Under the pieces are notes generated by a model, which was not told the DNA's origin, did not search any database, and saw nothing but the letters and a program-made list of their open reading frames with translations. A stretch of DNA of 64,000 bases from Branchiostoma lanceolatum. Taxonomy: Eukaryota > Chordata > Leptocardii > Amphioxiformes > Branchiostomatidae. A program made the position numbers and the translations under genes. Location: assembly GCF_035083965.1 (NCBI RefSeq), contig NC_089739.1, positions 5,276,198 to 5,340,197 of the forward strand, in the 5' to 3' direction. Shown one piece after another: positions 23,901 through 38,549 of this stretch. Every line of letters starts with the position of its first letter. Positions within the stretch are counted from its first letter, which is position 1.

Positions 23901-26900
23901 TGTCTCCTATGTTTCTACCATGTACTTGTAATTAGCATTCGGGCATGAACTTGCAAATATACTTTTATTACAAAGGTAAACGTTAGCTAGAGTTAAGTAT
24001 TTGTGCTACATATACTTCAGGTTTGCTATGTTGATTTAACGATTATGGGATCTTTTTATGAATATTTGGTATTGAACTTTTTTGTTTGAGTTGAATGTGT
24101 GATAGTTGTGTGCCGATTTGTTAAAAATAGTGAGAACGCTAGCGACCACAAAAAACACCCCTCTTAAAAAAAAAGTATGGTGACCCTGTGACGTTACAAT
24201 TCAAGATGGCGGCCACCACACATGCCAACGGATCCAACAAAGGTTTTGCTACACAAACCTGTAATTTGCTTACCTGTACCACATGGCGCTGGCCACCATG
24301 GCGCTGAAGAGCATGGACAGGCCGCACATAATCCTCTCCACGCGGCTGAAGGTGCTGCGGGTGGGGCGGGACAGGATGGAGTACCACAGGTGTTTGTCCG
24401 TCAGCACGTGACGCACAGACGTGCGGAACAGGTGGCCCAGTGACGTCAGCTCGTCCGGACTGGCCACCGGAATGACGCGGTCGATCCCTTCCGGATCCTC
24501 GACGGCCAGCCAGCCGTTACACAGGAACTGGGACCTGCGGAAACCAAGAAACGTTTGGGACCGCATTGTTAGCAGCGACAACTAGCTGCAGTACAAAGTG
24601 AACTCGAACTGGTTACTATTATCATTGCACTGAAGAAGGTCACTGAACGTCGGCTATTATATTACCAAAGACGGGCTATCACCTCCGCAATCATTGGAAT
24701 ATTATAGAGTGACAGGATGTGAGGCGGAAGATGTGTAGTAACAACAATATTTCCTATTGATAGTGAAAACTATACATATTTGTCTCTCACATTTGTTCCG
24801 TTCGAAGGTCATGCACCTTCACCCTCCCGAGGAACCACGACGCATGCTCCCACTTCCCGCTGTTGTCGTGCCAGATGCGCATGTGCGTGAGGGAGCCCAG
24901 GTCACGTGGGGTGCTCATGAGAAACTTGTTGACGCTTCCTGCCTTGAAGAGCTGTATCAACAACAACAAAAACAAAATTGAACCACAGCATGTCCAAGAA
25001 AGAAATATGTATACAAAAAAGTGCGTTTTGCTGCAGTAGCAAGAAAAGCCGCCAGAAGGCCCGATTTTATGTGACACCTCCCAAGGACCAACCCAACCAC
25101 TAAACACATGTGCTATCCTAACACATTCATGAATCCTTGTTCAGGTGACAAAAGCACATGTAACACAAACACATAGGCAGAAACACCTGCCTACGTTACA
25201 AATACCATCACAACCCATTTGTAGCTTTTTGAGAGTATCACGCCATTATGCCATTCATGGCCATGCGTGCGTTACACGTAAAAATGATAAAGATAACGAG
25301 CTACACGTGGTTATTAAAGACTTACATCTTTCTTGTCGTCAAAGATGCGCACTCCAGTGTCAGCGTTTTCCCCGCAGAGAAGAAAGGCAATCTTGGACCT
25401 GGTGCCGGCCTTCCGCGCAGTGCCGGTGTAGACTGTGATCTCGTACTTAAACTGGTCGTGAGGATTGTCGTCAGGGAGGGATGACGTCACCCACTGTGGG
25501 ATAAAGGAAACAGAGCCCTTTTATTTACCATCATTTTTTTTCAAAATCATAATAACTTTATTGCAGTTCCATTCTGGAAGATCAATTGCAAAGTAAAACA
25601 GAAGTGTGTAACATTGAACATACATTATAGAGGAAAATGAAATACATAGATGAATTAAAGGTGAAATAATCATTAAGCTGAATCTTTCTCTATTTCAGCT
25701 GGTTTGAATGGTTTGACATCTTTTCAGCGTGCAGTGGGAGATGAACTGTCAAACGTTTTGGTAGATACAATACTTGACTTGAGCAGGAGGATAGTTTTTG
25801 TTGAGTAGTAAGATGTGGAAACATTGGGGCAATTAACAGAAAAGAGAATATTTTTGACATGTGCAGGTATGTCCACTTCGTACCGAATGAATAAAGGACA
25901 AGCAGCGAATGCTTCCAAGGACGCGTGGATCCAATCATGAATGATGATCTCCCCAAATATCTCTTCTCCTCTTCTCTTCTCAGCTTTCTGGTAATTCGTT
26001 TAAACACGACTTTACCTTCTTGGATAACAAGATTCTTTATTCACAGCCAAGACATACGTATCACAGCCACCGACTGTCACCTTATCTAGGGAAATATTAC
26101 TGGTACTATTCCACACTGCAAGTAGGTGTCGCTGCGTGCAATGCGGTCCCAAACGTAAAGGATTACCAAACATGCGGTTCTAAACGACTTTACCTTCTTG
26201 CGGTCCTTGATGTCTTCCAGCCTTGCGTACAGCATCGCCACGAAGAGGACCAGCCACAGGAAGATGACTGTGGACAGCACGATGCCGCTGCTGTGGATCG
26301 GTTTGCTGAACACTGTTGCGAAGTTGATGCTGTTCGGCGGGACGAAGGCATCCGTGGCAAACATCGTCAGGTGGTTGCAGAGGCAGACGGTCTCAGTCAG
26401 GGTTGACTTGGGGCTAACCTGGAGAAAAAAGATAGGACAAACGATGATAATAATTCTCCAAATAGAAGAGAGACTACCACGCTGAGGATCTTGTGGGAAT
26501 GTTGAACTTTAAGAGCGGAGCTTCTTGGTACAATGCCTGAGAACATTCATCTGGGTAGCGCTAGGAAAGTAATGCATTCATAGCCTTCGCCAAATGGATT
26601 ATGTTTTGGTTAGCGTTTGTGATTTTGTGGTTTAGCAGAATAACTCAATGTTTATATGTTGGTAGGTGACGAGAGAACAGGTCCGATTTTGGGCCTCCTC
26701 GCAGTTTTTAGTGGTAACAGTTTTGATATCTCGGCTCTGAACTTGCTACGGTCACGATATGTTTGAGTGGAAGGTATAGTAGCATTTGCGCTGGGAATAG
26801 ATGGTTCAAGTTGTAACCCCTAGCGTCTTTTTTCAGAACTGCAGGCTATGTGAACATGTGCAAATTTACCTTACATCCCCTGTCTTCCCATTGGTCCGTT

Positions 26901-29900
26901 GTCTCATTCCGGAAGCGGCAGCCTATGGTAGTTACCAGCATACTGTACTCGATCCTCATCGGAAAGGTTGTACCATACTCTGTCCCATAGAACTCGTACT
27001 CGGAATCGTACCCTTCGTAGGACGAAAAAAACAAATAAAGCATAATATTGAATAATGTGACAGAAACAGACAGGCAATATAAGTCAGCTTACAAATCTTT
27101 CAAAACGTGAGAGCTGATATGATAGCTGACACCTCTGACAGTTTTTGTCTTTCTTGAAGTTAAGACAAGTTCATAACTTGCATCTACCATCGCTGACTTA
27201 ATGTTTAATTTTCGTTAATTTCGTAATAAAAGTTTATTTGGAAGTTTGTGCCCGAAGCATTATTGCATAGTACATAGAGCATAGAGTTGAAACATGCATT
27301 TCATGATTTGGTATGGACATAAGAAACATTAATGTGACAAGGAAAGTGACTGACATTCATGAAAGAATATACTGAATTTAAAGCTAGAGTTGACTGTATC
27401 TAAAAGAGTTTGGTTACCATAGAATCTGAGAGCGAAGTGATAACTCCCGATCTCTGCAAGGTCAGGAACCAGCACTGTTTCATTTCCCTTGACGACTTGT
27501 GTTCCATTCACCAACAGCACTTTACTGTCATTGCTGGAGGAACGCAGCTTAAAACCAACATCCTCAACCACACCCTGGATATGGTCCCATTTAGAGACCT
27601 CTGGCTCGTCACCATATCCAAGGTCTATACGGCAAATGACATTTGAAGGGTTGAAATCGAGGCTTAGAAGGAACCCATAGCCTGGTGACGTCAGATTAAA
27701 CGCATGCACAGCTTTGTTTTGCTTCCTCCTAGCCATGATGACGTTATGTTGAGGAGCTGGGATGTGATTGGTCAGCCTGGGCAGGGTGATCGTGACGTAG
27801 TTGGCTTCGCTTTGATAATGCACAGTTTGAAAGTTATCGTTTAGTAAGGTGAGTTCCATGAGAGGTGACGATGTGTGCTGTAGAGAGGTGTCCCAAGTAA
27901 AGAGGTTATCCCGAAACGATTTCACCTGAAAACGAGAAAACAAATTAAACACATAAATCTGGAGACCGAAAACGAACTTTAGGCAACAGTTTATGAAATT
28001 GTTTCCCTGGATCATCCTGTCAGCAGTATGATTTTTTCCACTGCTGACAGGATCATCAAGTCTATAGCCACTTCCAAAATAGATTATTCATTTTTCCACG
28101 AAAACACACATGTGTAAGCAACAATGAATACCTTTAAGTTGACTTGCTTGTCAACACCTTTCATATCTTCTTCACCAAGAGGGGGCAGTGAAAAACTTCC
28201 TCCCCCAATCTGGAATGCCCGTCCACCTTGTCTCGCCGACCCCTTACTCAGTGCCATCACTACGAAAAGAAAAGAAAAGAAAAGAAGAGAACATTTCATG
28301 CATGCAATAAGTTTTTGTCCATACATTTTATTCACTTGAAGTTTTCCATTGGTACATGTCGGTATCTTTTACTAACATTTGTGCATGTAAAATTTCTATT
28401 TAAAGAGAAATGCATTTTTGTATGCATATATATATCTTTGTATGTGACGTTGCAAAGCTTTCAATAAATAAACCTGTACTGTACACATTGACTTATAACA
28501 AAACGACTCTATCAAGTTATGTAAACCCCGGAACTCACAGAAGCAGATAATAAATTGATAAAACGTATGGTAAATTATGCAACAATTCTAGGAAGCAAGT
28601 CTGCTTTCCAAAAGATATCCCCAACAGAAATATATATGAGAACGTTTACTTGAACAATCTTTGGTTGAATTTCTAATGTCTTTACTCTTCCTTATGTTAT
28701 AATATCTACATATTTACAATGCAGGGGTTACCATCACAAGTCAACATCTAGTTATCACTTTGGTCTAACAAGGAAATACCAGTAGCATCTAACCTTTAGC
28801 CTCGAACCCAGACGCCCGCAGCTCAATGGGACGACCGTCTGCCTTTACTGCCCTCAAAGCAACGTTCGCCGCTCTGTCAATAGTTGTCAAGACTGCAGAA
28901 ACTCTGGAAATGTTCTGGAACGCAAACACATGTGTGTTAAGCGTGGAAAGTGAAATGTTTCGTCACAGTGCAGCAGCGACACCTAGCTGCAGTGCTTAGT
29001 ACAACCAGTCAGTATTGCTTTGAGGAATGTGACAGACTTTGATCAACTGTATCGTACACAGAAAGCGTACACAAACATATGGATCGAAGAGGAGAAACGA
29101 CAATTTCTAGAAGAGAACTTTTGAATAAAAAAAAATAGATGAAAATCATGAAAATCATGTACAGCCGGATAATTGCACCAAAACGCTGACAAATTGGTTT
29201 TAATGCAGTTAAGCGGATTCTACTGTACTACCTCTTGTTTCTTTTTTGACCTCGCCTCGACGAACGCTCCTCTCTCTACATCGTCAAGCCATGGATCCTC
29301 GTCTGACTCCAAAAGGTCACCGCTGTGTCCCTCAAGGTCAACATCAATGCTATGTCCGTCAACGTGAGCGCTGCTTTCCTCAGAATCCCCGATCGTAATA
29401 TAAGGACCAAGAATATCGAAGAGCCCTGGAATTTTTTTCAAATCCAGGTAAATCTAGTTTTGTCTTTATCTTTATTATCCATTAAGTAAAAAAATGGAAG
29501 TTTTATCATTTACATCTCATTAACTAAATGCAATAAAAACAGCATTTCGTTTTGCCATGTTTATTGCATTCGTGCTGCGAGTAGTGGCCATCGCCGTATC
29601 ATAAAAAGCATTTAGCTGAATTCATTAGACAATATATGAATCATGCAAAAATAATTTCTTACCTCTTAGAAGCTCGCTGAGTCGCTCACTCTCTGTATCC
29701 AGTGCCCCAAGACTTTCAAGTCCTTGTAGCAATCTGTTCCCTACGTAAATGACGTCATCCTAGAACAAGCAAGAAGTTTAACAAAAATGCTTCCAAGTTT
29801 TCATTCATAAGATGTTTAATGTCTCTTGCTCCGAAATTCTCTTCTTTTAAGAATGTGTTATTCTCTAATCCTGTACACAATGTTATTATCGCAAGGAGTC

Positions 29901-32900
29901 CCTAAATCTTACCTCAAACTCCTTGAAGAGGTGTGGGAATCTTTTGTGCAGCTTAACGAAGGTGTTCAACGTAGCGCTCAGCTCTTCCATGCTCCTAGGT
30001 TCCAGTAGGGCTTTTATGAAACCTCTTATGATGTCTTGGAACTTCTGGAATGTAAAAATTGATGATGATTGGTGAGAATACTGCTGGAATAAGATATTTT
30101 ATAATCAAAGTATTTCATGTCATCCACGAAAATATAACCAAGCCTTGAAAAGTCCTTAAAATGTTTCGTCAGGTTGGTAAGTCACTCCATAACAAAGTTC
30201 TTTGTGCACAACGAAGTTAGGACTGCATCTGTTAGCAGCGAAACCTACTTGCAGTGCATAGCAGAACCAATCAGAATTACCCTGAGGAAGGTGACAGACG
30301 GTCACCGAAACGTTGGTACTGAATAAAACACTTGTTCAACGACTTTGGTATCCAATCCTTCATAAGTGCATTATAGAGCTTGGCGAAGGAACGAAAATCG
30401 TACCTTAGCATCCATGCTCACTTCCTGTGCACTTGTGGTGTTGCCAACCGTTCCTTCAAGTACATCAATGGCGGGTTTCAACTGTGGAGGATTCAAATCC
30501 TCCTCAACAGGTCTGGGCATTTCTGTGCCAAGCTAGAGAAATTGAAACAGATTGATGATGATTGATGATTAATGAATTTAGACTTTATGACCGATATCTC
30601 TTTTTGTGTAACATGTTGTTCTGTATTTATCATTGTCATTATCATGTGTGTACTGTCGTTATATATATATATATGTACGTGTGTTAATTTGTGTGTATTG
30701 CAATTATGTGTATGTACGCTCTTCATTTTTATGAATCCAGGAAGAATAGAGTAGATGCCTCTAATCCAATGGGTTTCTAATAAAACGTCAATCTCTTTTT
30801 GATAGGATTTCCAAATCACACTCAAATTTTGCAGAGTAAACGTATTCACTGTGCTGGAGTTAGTAGAAGTTATGCATTTCTTTTGAAGAGTAAAATGTAT
30901 AGCAGCTTTTTAAAATGTTCACAATGAAGTTAGTCATCTTTATATCAATGATTGTTTCTATCACAGCAAAACCAGGCAACTATAAATTATCGTACTCACA
31001 GCTGGTGCATCTGCATCTTCCGTTACATTCGATACCGTTGCTGCTGTTGGTATCTTGAGAAAGAGTCGTATGTTAGTACAAACTGTACGTGCTTAACATG
31101 GAAATCGTAATGTTTTAAAGAGCTCCATTGCATGTGAAGCGCATGTATATTCATGAAAGAGGATTAAAACTATATTGATGTCTGTAATCAGTACCCTAAA
31201 TCACCATGTCACCTATATTTGGTATTTTCGGTTTGCGCATTTCATTTTTAAGGCAACCAAAGCAATATTACGGCCAAAAAATGAAAATCTTTATGGTAGC
31301 GACATTAACTAACACTGTTAAGCACATTTATGTAATAACTGCACACTTTGAGCATTCTAAACCGCGCAAAAATGTGTCGTGCGATGATCCCCTTAGTTTC
31401 GGGAGCCTACAAAACCCCCGCGACGTACGATTTTCAGTGAGTTCTCACATCACACCGACATCATATTTTTGCATCATGGATGTCGCTATACATTGTGGTA
31501 GTGGTGTTTGAAATAATCATGTATAGAAATGACTAAATAAATTGACCTTCAAAAGCCAATTTTCGGCCCTACCATTGCTTGGGTTTAATTCAACTGTAAG
31601 GACAGAGACATGCGAGCAATGCAATCAGTGTTTCACCTGTTCTCCTAGCCCTTCAGCAGGCAGCTCAGTCCCACTGGGGTCGGTTGGTTCTGTCTCGTCA
31701 TTATCATCCGCTTCTGAATCAAATGACTCACTACCGTCGATATCAAAATAAGAGTCACTCTCAAGTTCACCTGCCATGTCTGTTGTTACACTCATAGTTG
31801 GGGCTGCAAAAGAAATATCAACGGTCATTATAGTTCAAGTTCTAATTACGAACATACAGATGATTAGCAGATTCTACTTAAGAATATTTCAAAGAAGCTG
31901 ACATAGAATGTGCCGAAGGTTTCCCCTAGTTTCGTTACAACTGTTCTGCTGTAGTATCAAGGTCAGCCAGCGGGGGGAGGGGGGGGGGGGGGGTGGGTCG
32001 TGTGGCAAAATCGATCTTGACATTCGCGTCTAGAACTTACACCTATCCAAGTACCAAATCCATCCAGGGGTTCCGAAGTTATTGCTCCAAATAAATGTAT
32101 TCGTCGCACACGCACACGCAGACACCATACCCCCCCCCCCCCCACACACACAAACACAAATAAAACGGAGCTATAAACTAAACCTCCATTTTTCACGGAG
32201 GTAATAAACTGAAGATCTTATCTACAACACAATATCGTCTTTAACTTATCAACTAAATGCGCATTAATCCCTGTTCACCTAAAACTACATGGCTGGTGTC
32301 TCTTCATATACAGTTATGGAGGTTTTAGTATAGTAGGAGAAAAAAACTCTACCAATATACTCCTCAAGGACCACCGCCACTTCGTCACTGTCTGCGTAAA
32401 CCCCCACGGCCCGGATGGTTACAGTGTATTGTACGGGCAGGAGTTCGTACAACGTCACATCAGTTACCACGCGGTCCACCAGTATGGACTGACTTTCCTC
32501 TTGGGAGACGCTCCTGTGCGACCTAACTCTTGAAGTACTTAAACATAAAAAGAGTAGAAATTATGCTCGTCTCATGAATCGAGCAGCAATATGTAAAATA
32601 GCATAATAGCAAGTATCATTGTGTCCCTTATTGTCTATGTTATGCTCTTATGTTCTGTCATGATATGGTTATCTATGTTACATGTACGTGCAATTAGCCA
32701 TCGGGCATGTATTTGAGATAAACCGGTTATCACACAGTGCAATTCAGCTGACTATGTATGTTATATACTTGTTGGCTGCGAGACTGTTTATGTTCATGGT
32801 GTAAAGTTTGAATTTGAGTAATAAACCAAATCATCATCATCATCATTATTATTGTCGTTACTATTCTATAATTACTATCATTGTCATAATTATCATTATC

Positions 32901-35900
32901 ATTTGTAGTACAATCTCAATATCGGATATGGAACCTTACCTGAAGGTGACTGTATAACCCATGATGACTGCTACAGGAGCGGTCCATGACAGTTCGGCAC
33001 TGGCCGGATCCACAGCAGATCTTGTGATCACGACATCTGACGGCGCATCGGTAACTGCAGGGGATAAACAAAAGGTCTTACATTGACATTTCGTTGACAG
33101 GATCTAAGCAACACCTCTGTAAATAGAACAGCTAAACGAGAGTATTCTGTAATGAAGCATTCTAACGGGGCGCGTAAAACAAGTTGTGTTTAAAAAAAGG
33201 AACAATTTTGTTTGTTTTGTTATTTGTTTATTCTGCAAAACCGCGTTTGGACGTAACAGTTACAGACACAAAACGTAACACAAAATACGTAACTCCGATA
33301 TTAGATATAGCGCTGTGTGTGGTATAGCTGCCATTCCTTTTTAGTTTTAGTACAACACAAAGTTTTGCTCCGTTGCTTACCTGTAATGGCGTTCAAATCA
33401 ACCACTTCGCTCTCTCCAAGTTCAGTAGTAGCTGAGATGCCGACAGTGTACTCTGTGCCTGGAGACAGTCCACTTAGTACAATATTACCGACATTTCTGT
33501 CTACTTCTATGGTTACTGCATCACTCTGACCGGAGAAGGCATGTGCATATGTGATGACGTAGTGATCTGGCAGCTGTCGTGGCGGCACCCAACTAAGACT
33601 TACGGAAGCTGTTGTGACCTGAACAACTGTCAACTCAGACGGTGCCTCCGTGTCTGTATGGAGATAGGATACAATGCCAAGTGTACTGAGGTAAATGTAT
33701 TGAGAAAAGGGGGGGCTTTATTGCGCGAAATTTGTGACAGTTACAATGTATGATGAATACCAACGTGTACATTGGAGATATGCATTTACCCTTATTCCTT
33801 AGACATTGTAAATTGCACAGATGCATGCATTAGAAAGGCAAACAGTACGAGTATTTTCTATAATTTTCAATCTGATAATTATCTTAAATAGCTAAAATTG
33901 TCTATACCACATACTTGAATGTGTGGATTAAAGCAGCACAAGCAAAAAAAAACACAGAAGGCAATGGAAAATCATCTTTATCAGCTACTTCAGAACCTAT
34001 AATGTTAGGAATGTCATTGAAATAGATGTTATATGTAATGGACGTACTACAAAATATAGTTAGTTTTGGAATGTACTACATGTAGATATTACAATTAGCT
34101 TTACCGGTATTTCCATTTGTCATTACGCGTTCGCTAGCTTCATACAGTGTCCATGCCACTATAGAGATGTTGTAGACTGTTGAAGGGGAGAGCTCCTGGA
34201 TCGTATATTCCTCTGTACTGGCTGGTAGTGACACTGTTGTGGCTGAGTCAACGTTGCCTTGGAAATCAATTGCACATGCGCAGTACGTGATGTTGTACCA
34301 CGTGACAGTAGCGTAAGGTTCGTTCCAAGTGAGTGTCAGAGTTGTAGTTGTCGTTATGGAAACGACGAACGCTGTTGGTGGGTCTATACCTACGGAAACA
34401 GAATGTGAAAATTTTTAGTATTTACCCCACCTAATAAAGGCATCCGTCCAGTAAACACCCCGACCAATGAAACCACGTGAATCGCATTGAAACTCAGATT
34501 CATATCAGCCATTTCTCGACAAATCCTTTTTTTACTTGCGTTAACGACTACATCTGACAAAACAAACTCGCCGGTGAGATGGTGGAAGGTGTCAGCTTCC
34601 AAAAGACGTTTTCAGATTGACAATTTTGGCACTTTGGAAGTGATTGAAAGCGACCGTTATTTTACGTTTAGAGAAAAGTAGCAGAAACTATTTTTTCTAA
34701 ACGTTAAATCGCGGTCGGGGTACGTAAACAAAGGTTAAAAGTTATGCAATGCTCTATTGTAACATGCAGTTTTTATGTCCATTCTGCATCAAGTTTGCTG
34801 CAGACATCCTTTGCAAGTCTGCTAACGATAATGAGGAGATATAGGGATCGGTTTCGACTTTTATGAATACGTTATTTCATTTCTAAATGCAGCATAGATT
34901 GTATCTTTGGTTGATACCTGTTGCTGTACATTGTACCATGTATAATTGTAGATCGATATTGTCAATCAATTAATTGATTGATTTACATAGATGATGGTGA
35001 AATTAAATTACATCAGTTTTTTATATACGGGTACATCATAAAAGTTACCAACTAATTTATTTTATCTATTTCTGATTTATACTTCATATCTTACAGACCT
35101 TGTCAATAAAATAAACGGCAGTTTAAAATGTAATTTCATCATGAATTGATGGCAAGACTTACTTGTGCTGACCCGAAGCGTCACAACAGGATCAGGGTAA
35201 CTGTCAGACCTAAGAACCTGTACCCCAATGGTGTACAGTGTGGCTGGTGTCAGTCGGGTGAACTCAACGGAATGTTCATAGGTGAAACGTTGAGAGTGTT
35301 CCACTCCGTCGGATGTGGCAAGACTGACAATGAAGGCCAGATGAGACGCTATTGGAGGAGACCACTGGAAGGACAGTGATGTCCCTGTGACCTCAACAGC
35401 CTCCAGGTCAGTTATTGCATCCCGCTCTATGTAAACCGGAAAGAAAGAAGATTTTATTGCACATTTTGTAGGTTACTTAATTTAAGGCCCTGTCACACAT
35501 TTAGGACTTTCGCATGACTTAGTCTCGACCACTCCGCAACCAAACTCACGACAACAACTTGCACATGAAAAATACATAAAACACAAACAGATGGACTAAA
35601 AACAATAACTACCAGTGCCTTATTCATTGACACCATAACCTGAAGTGCCTGTCATGTTTGATTAACGTCTAGTTCTACCCCTTCTGAACTCTACTTCCTG
35701 TCACTCCCACAAATATGACCTTTGCTGGGACGCTATCTTTCCACTCACTGACGTCATGCCACTTATTACGAACACACTAAAAAAAACACCAACAAGCTAA
35801 AAACATAAACATACTGACGAACATACAAGAACACAAACACCCAGGGACACATAAAACAAAACTTCCATACACGGAGACAACTACCTGTTGTGATTGTCAG

Positions 35901-38506
35901 TGTCGTTATCTGTCCTTCTGTGTACGGGCTGAACATGTTGATAGTGATGTTGTACGTTTTTCCGGGAGTGAGGGCCGTGATGTTGGTCCCACTGGAGTGC
36001 AGCGTTGGAGGTGAATCAACTTGGCCTTTGGTGCCATCAGAAGATATGCAGCTGACGTTATACCTGTGGAAAACAGAAACTTTACGAGTAAAAAATGTAT
36101 TCACATGTTTTCGTAAAGCTGAATGGCTTAAAAGGGCAATCGAAATTCGTAAGCCAGATAAGCTAGAGACATTTATTTGAATATCCACAGGATTGTTGTA
36201 TACAGTACAAACAAGCTGCTAGGGAGCCAAATCCTACACCACTTATTCCATGAATCAAAAGATATTCGGCCAACGAAAAATCAAGACAATAGCTTGTTCA
36301 GGACAAAAGGACATTATAAATGACATTTCTTTTTGTGTGAATTGATGAAAATAAACGAACAAACAATCAGTACGATAACGTCAATTCTACCATACCAGAT
36401 GGGGAGGTTTGTTTCAGCCGGCAGATTCAGCAGAGTTAGAATCGGTGTCCAGGTCAGTTGAACATATGTTTCACCACCAGAAACGCCCAAGTTCCCCGGT
36501 AAAGGCAATTCTATGGACAAAAGTCAAGACAATTCTATGAGCACATCCACAAACCATTGTAAAGTTCATCTCCTACTACATGCAGAAATTATAATAGTAA
36601 AAATAGTAGAAATGCATTTAAAATAGTTGTTTATTCCATATAATTCATGCATGCATTTCATTTTTCTTCTGTTAAGTACACCCAAGTTGTAGAGCATCGT
36701 TCTGCTTTGTTTGCAAGGATTTGCATTTATCATCATTATATACCATTTAGTAACAAGGGCATGATCCTTATCTTTCAAACTTAAGATTCTACGTGTCAAC
36801 TGATGCTTTAATGTGGGTTTTCATATCAGTACCTGTTGTGGCTTTTCCGACGCCAGATTTTTCATACGAACTGTACACGGCAGTCAGCTCTAGTCGGTAC
36901 TCCACTCCAGGGTAAAGGTCGGTGAGCAGCCCCTGACTTCCTTCGAATGTCGCTGATGAGGTTTTCCGAGAAACCGTGTCGGTGTAGTAGAGACGAAAAG
37001 TTTCGCTGGCTCCATCAGCTGCAGCTGGCAGGTACAGTTCGATGCTGTTGCTGGTAACTCTTTCCACCATAACTTCAAGCGTTGAAATAGCTACACAATA
37101 ATTGATATTTCAATTAGTTGGTACAGTTATCATGTTTTTGTTTTGCCGTACAAATTTGTAATCTGAAAGGAACAGAGCTAGAGTTGTGTTTTATTTTAGT
37201 AGATATTCATTCATTGAATTTTAATGAATCTCTGTTGAAAAGTTTTTTTAAAGGGGGGCCAAGTCTACACAACCATAAATTCATCAACATTTCGGGGGAT
37301 CAAAGTATACAGAAAGAAGATAGATAAATCTAATAGTAGATTGTAACATATAAGTACCACAAGTTATACAGGCTGCTGTAACATATTGTAACACAAGTAT
37401 AAAGACATACATGTAGCACTATATACAGCAGGCAAATATTTCCGTAAACTGTACTGTCTGTATCATGAAAGATCTTTGACTATATGCTGTAGACACATTC
37501 TTTGACTCAACACGTTGTGAAACAAAGGCTTCTTTCTTGTACATGTAATGAACAACAGTTCAGCTAACGATAGCGATAACAATTAACAGCAACCAAGAAA
37601 CACTTCCATGATCCAACAACACACACAGAGATCGCCGACACGAACATAAACCAAGTGAAACCCAGCAAATAGAGAGCACGTCTAGCAAAATACTAGAGGT
37701 AAAAACAAGGGCAACAACAACAACAACGAAAACAAAATCATGACAATAATCCCTATCGTAAAAGTGGTTTAACCTCGCCCTTGGCCTTGGCATGTCAAGA
37801 AGTCGAATCGCAGGCCAGGATCCTTGCTTCTATGCCAAGTAAGGGGATGTAGTCGAACGGCCAATGCGGTAACCGGCTGCTCTAAGATGTTCTTTGCTAT
37901 GGTGTGTCCGTCTGTGTTTCCGTAGAAGATCTGGAGTAGGAAGAACAAAACAGAAATATCAGACTATCTGGAAGGTACATTGTTGTTGCCTGTTTCATCT
38001 AACCCAACAGTTTGATACCGTGAAGTATAGTGACATCTAGCAAACACAAATTGGTCTTTGTAGATATAGGAAAACCGAGTGTAAAATGTAGCACGTATAA
38101 TTGAACCACAACTAAAAAATGAAGTACCTTCTCTTCACAATCTCGCTCGTAAAATTCGAAGACGTTTCCATCGTCGCTATAAGACATCTTGTAAGACGTT
38201 ACGTAGTGTTCGTCGTCCGCACCTTGGGTTAAGATGCCGATGATAAGTTTCGCAGTGGAGAGTCTCACTCCAATCCAAATGTCATAGCTGTCTACTCCAT
38301 TCCAGAAGTCACCGTTGTCTTGAATGTACCAAGTAGGAGGCATCCATCCACCTCCGGTCGCGATGTCTAGTATATAATGAATGATACAAAGAAGTTTCAA
38401 ATTTCATATTGAGGATAGTAGTGAGGTTGGCCGCTTTGGACTAATAACATACACATTATACATGCCCGCGAAGTGTGTGGTCTTTGGGGAGATTGTGCCC
38501 TGGAAA

Positions 38507-38549
<43 letters not shown>

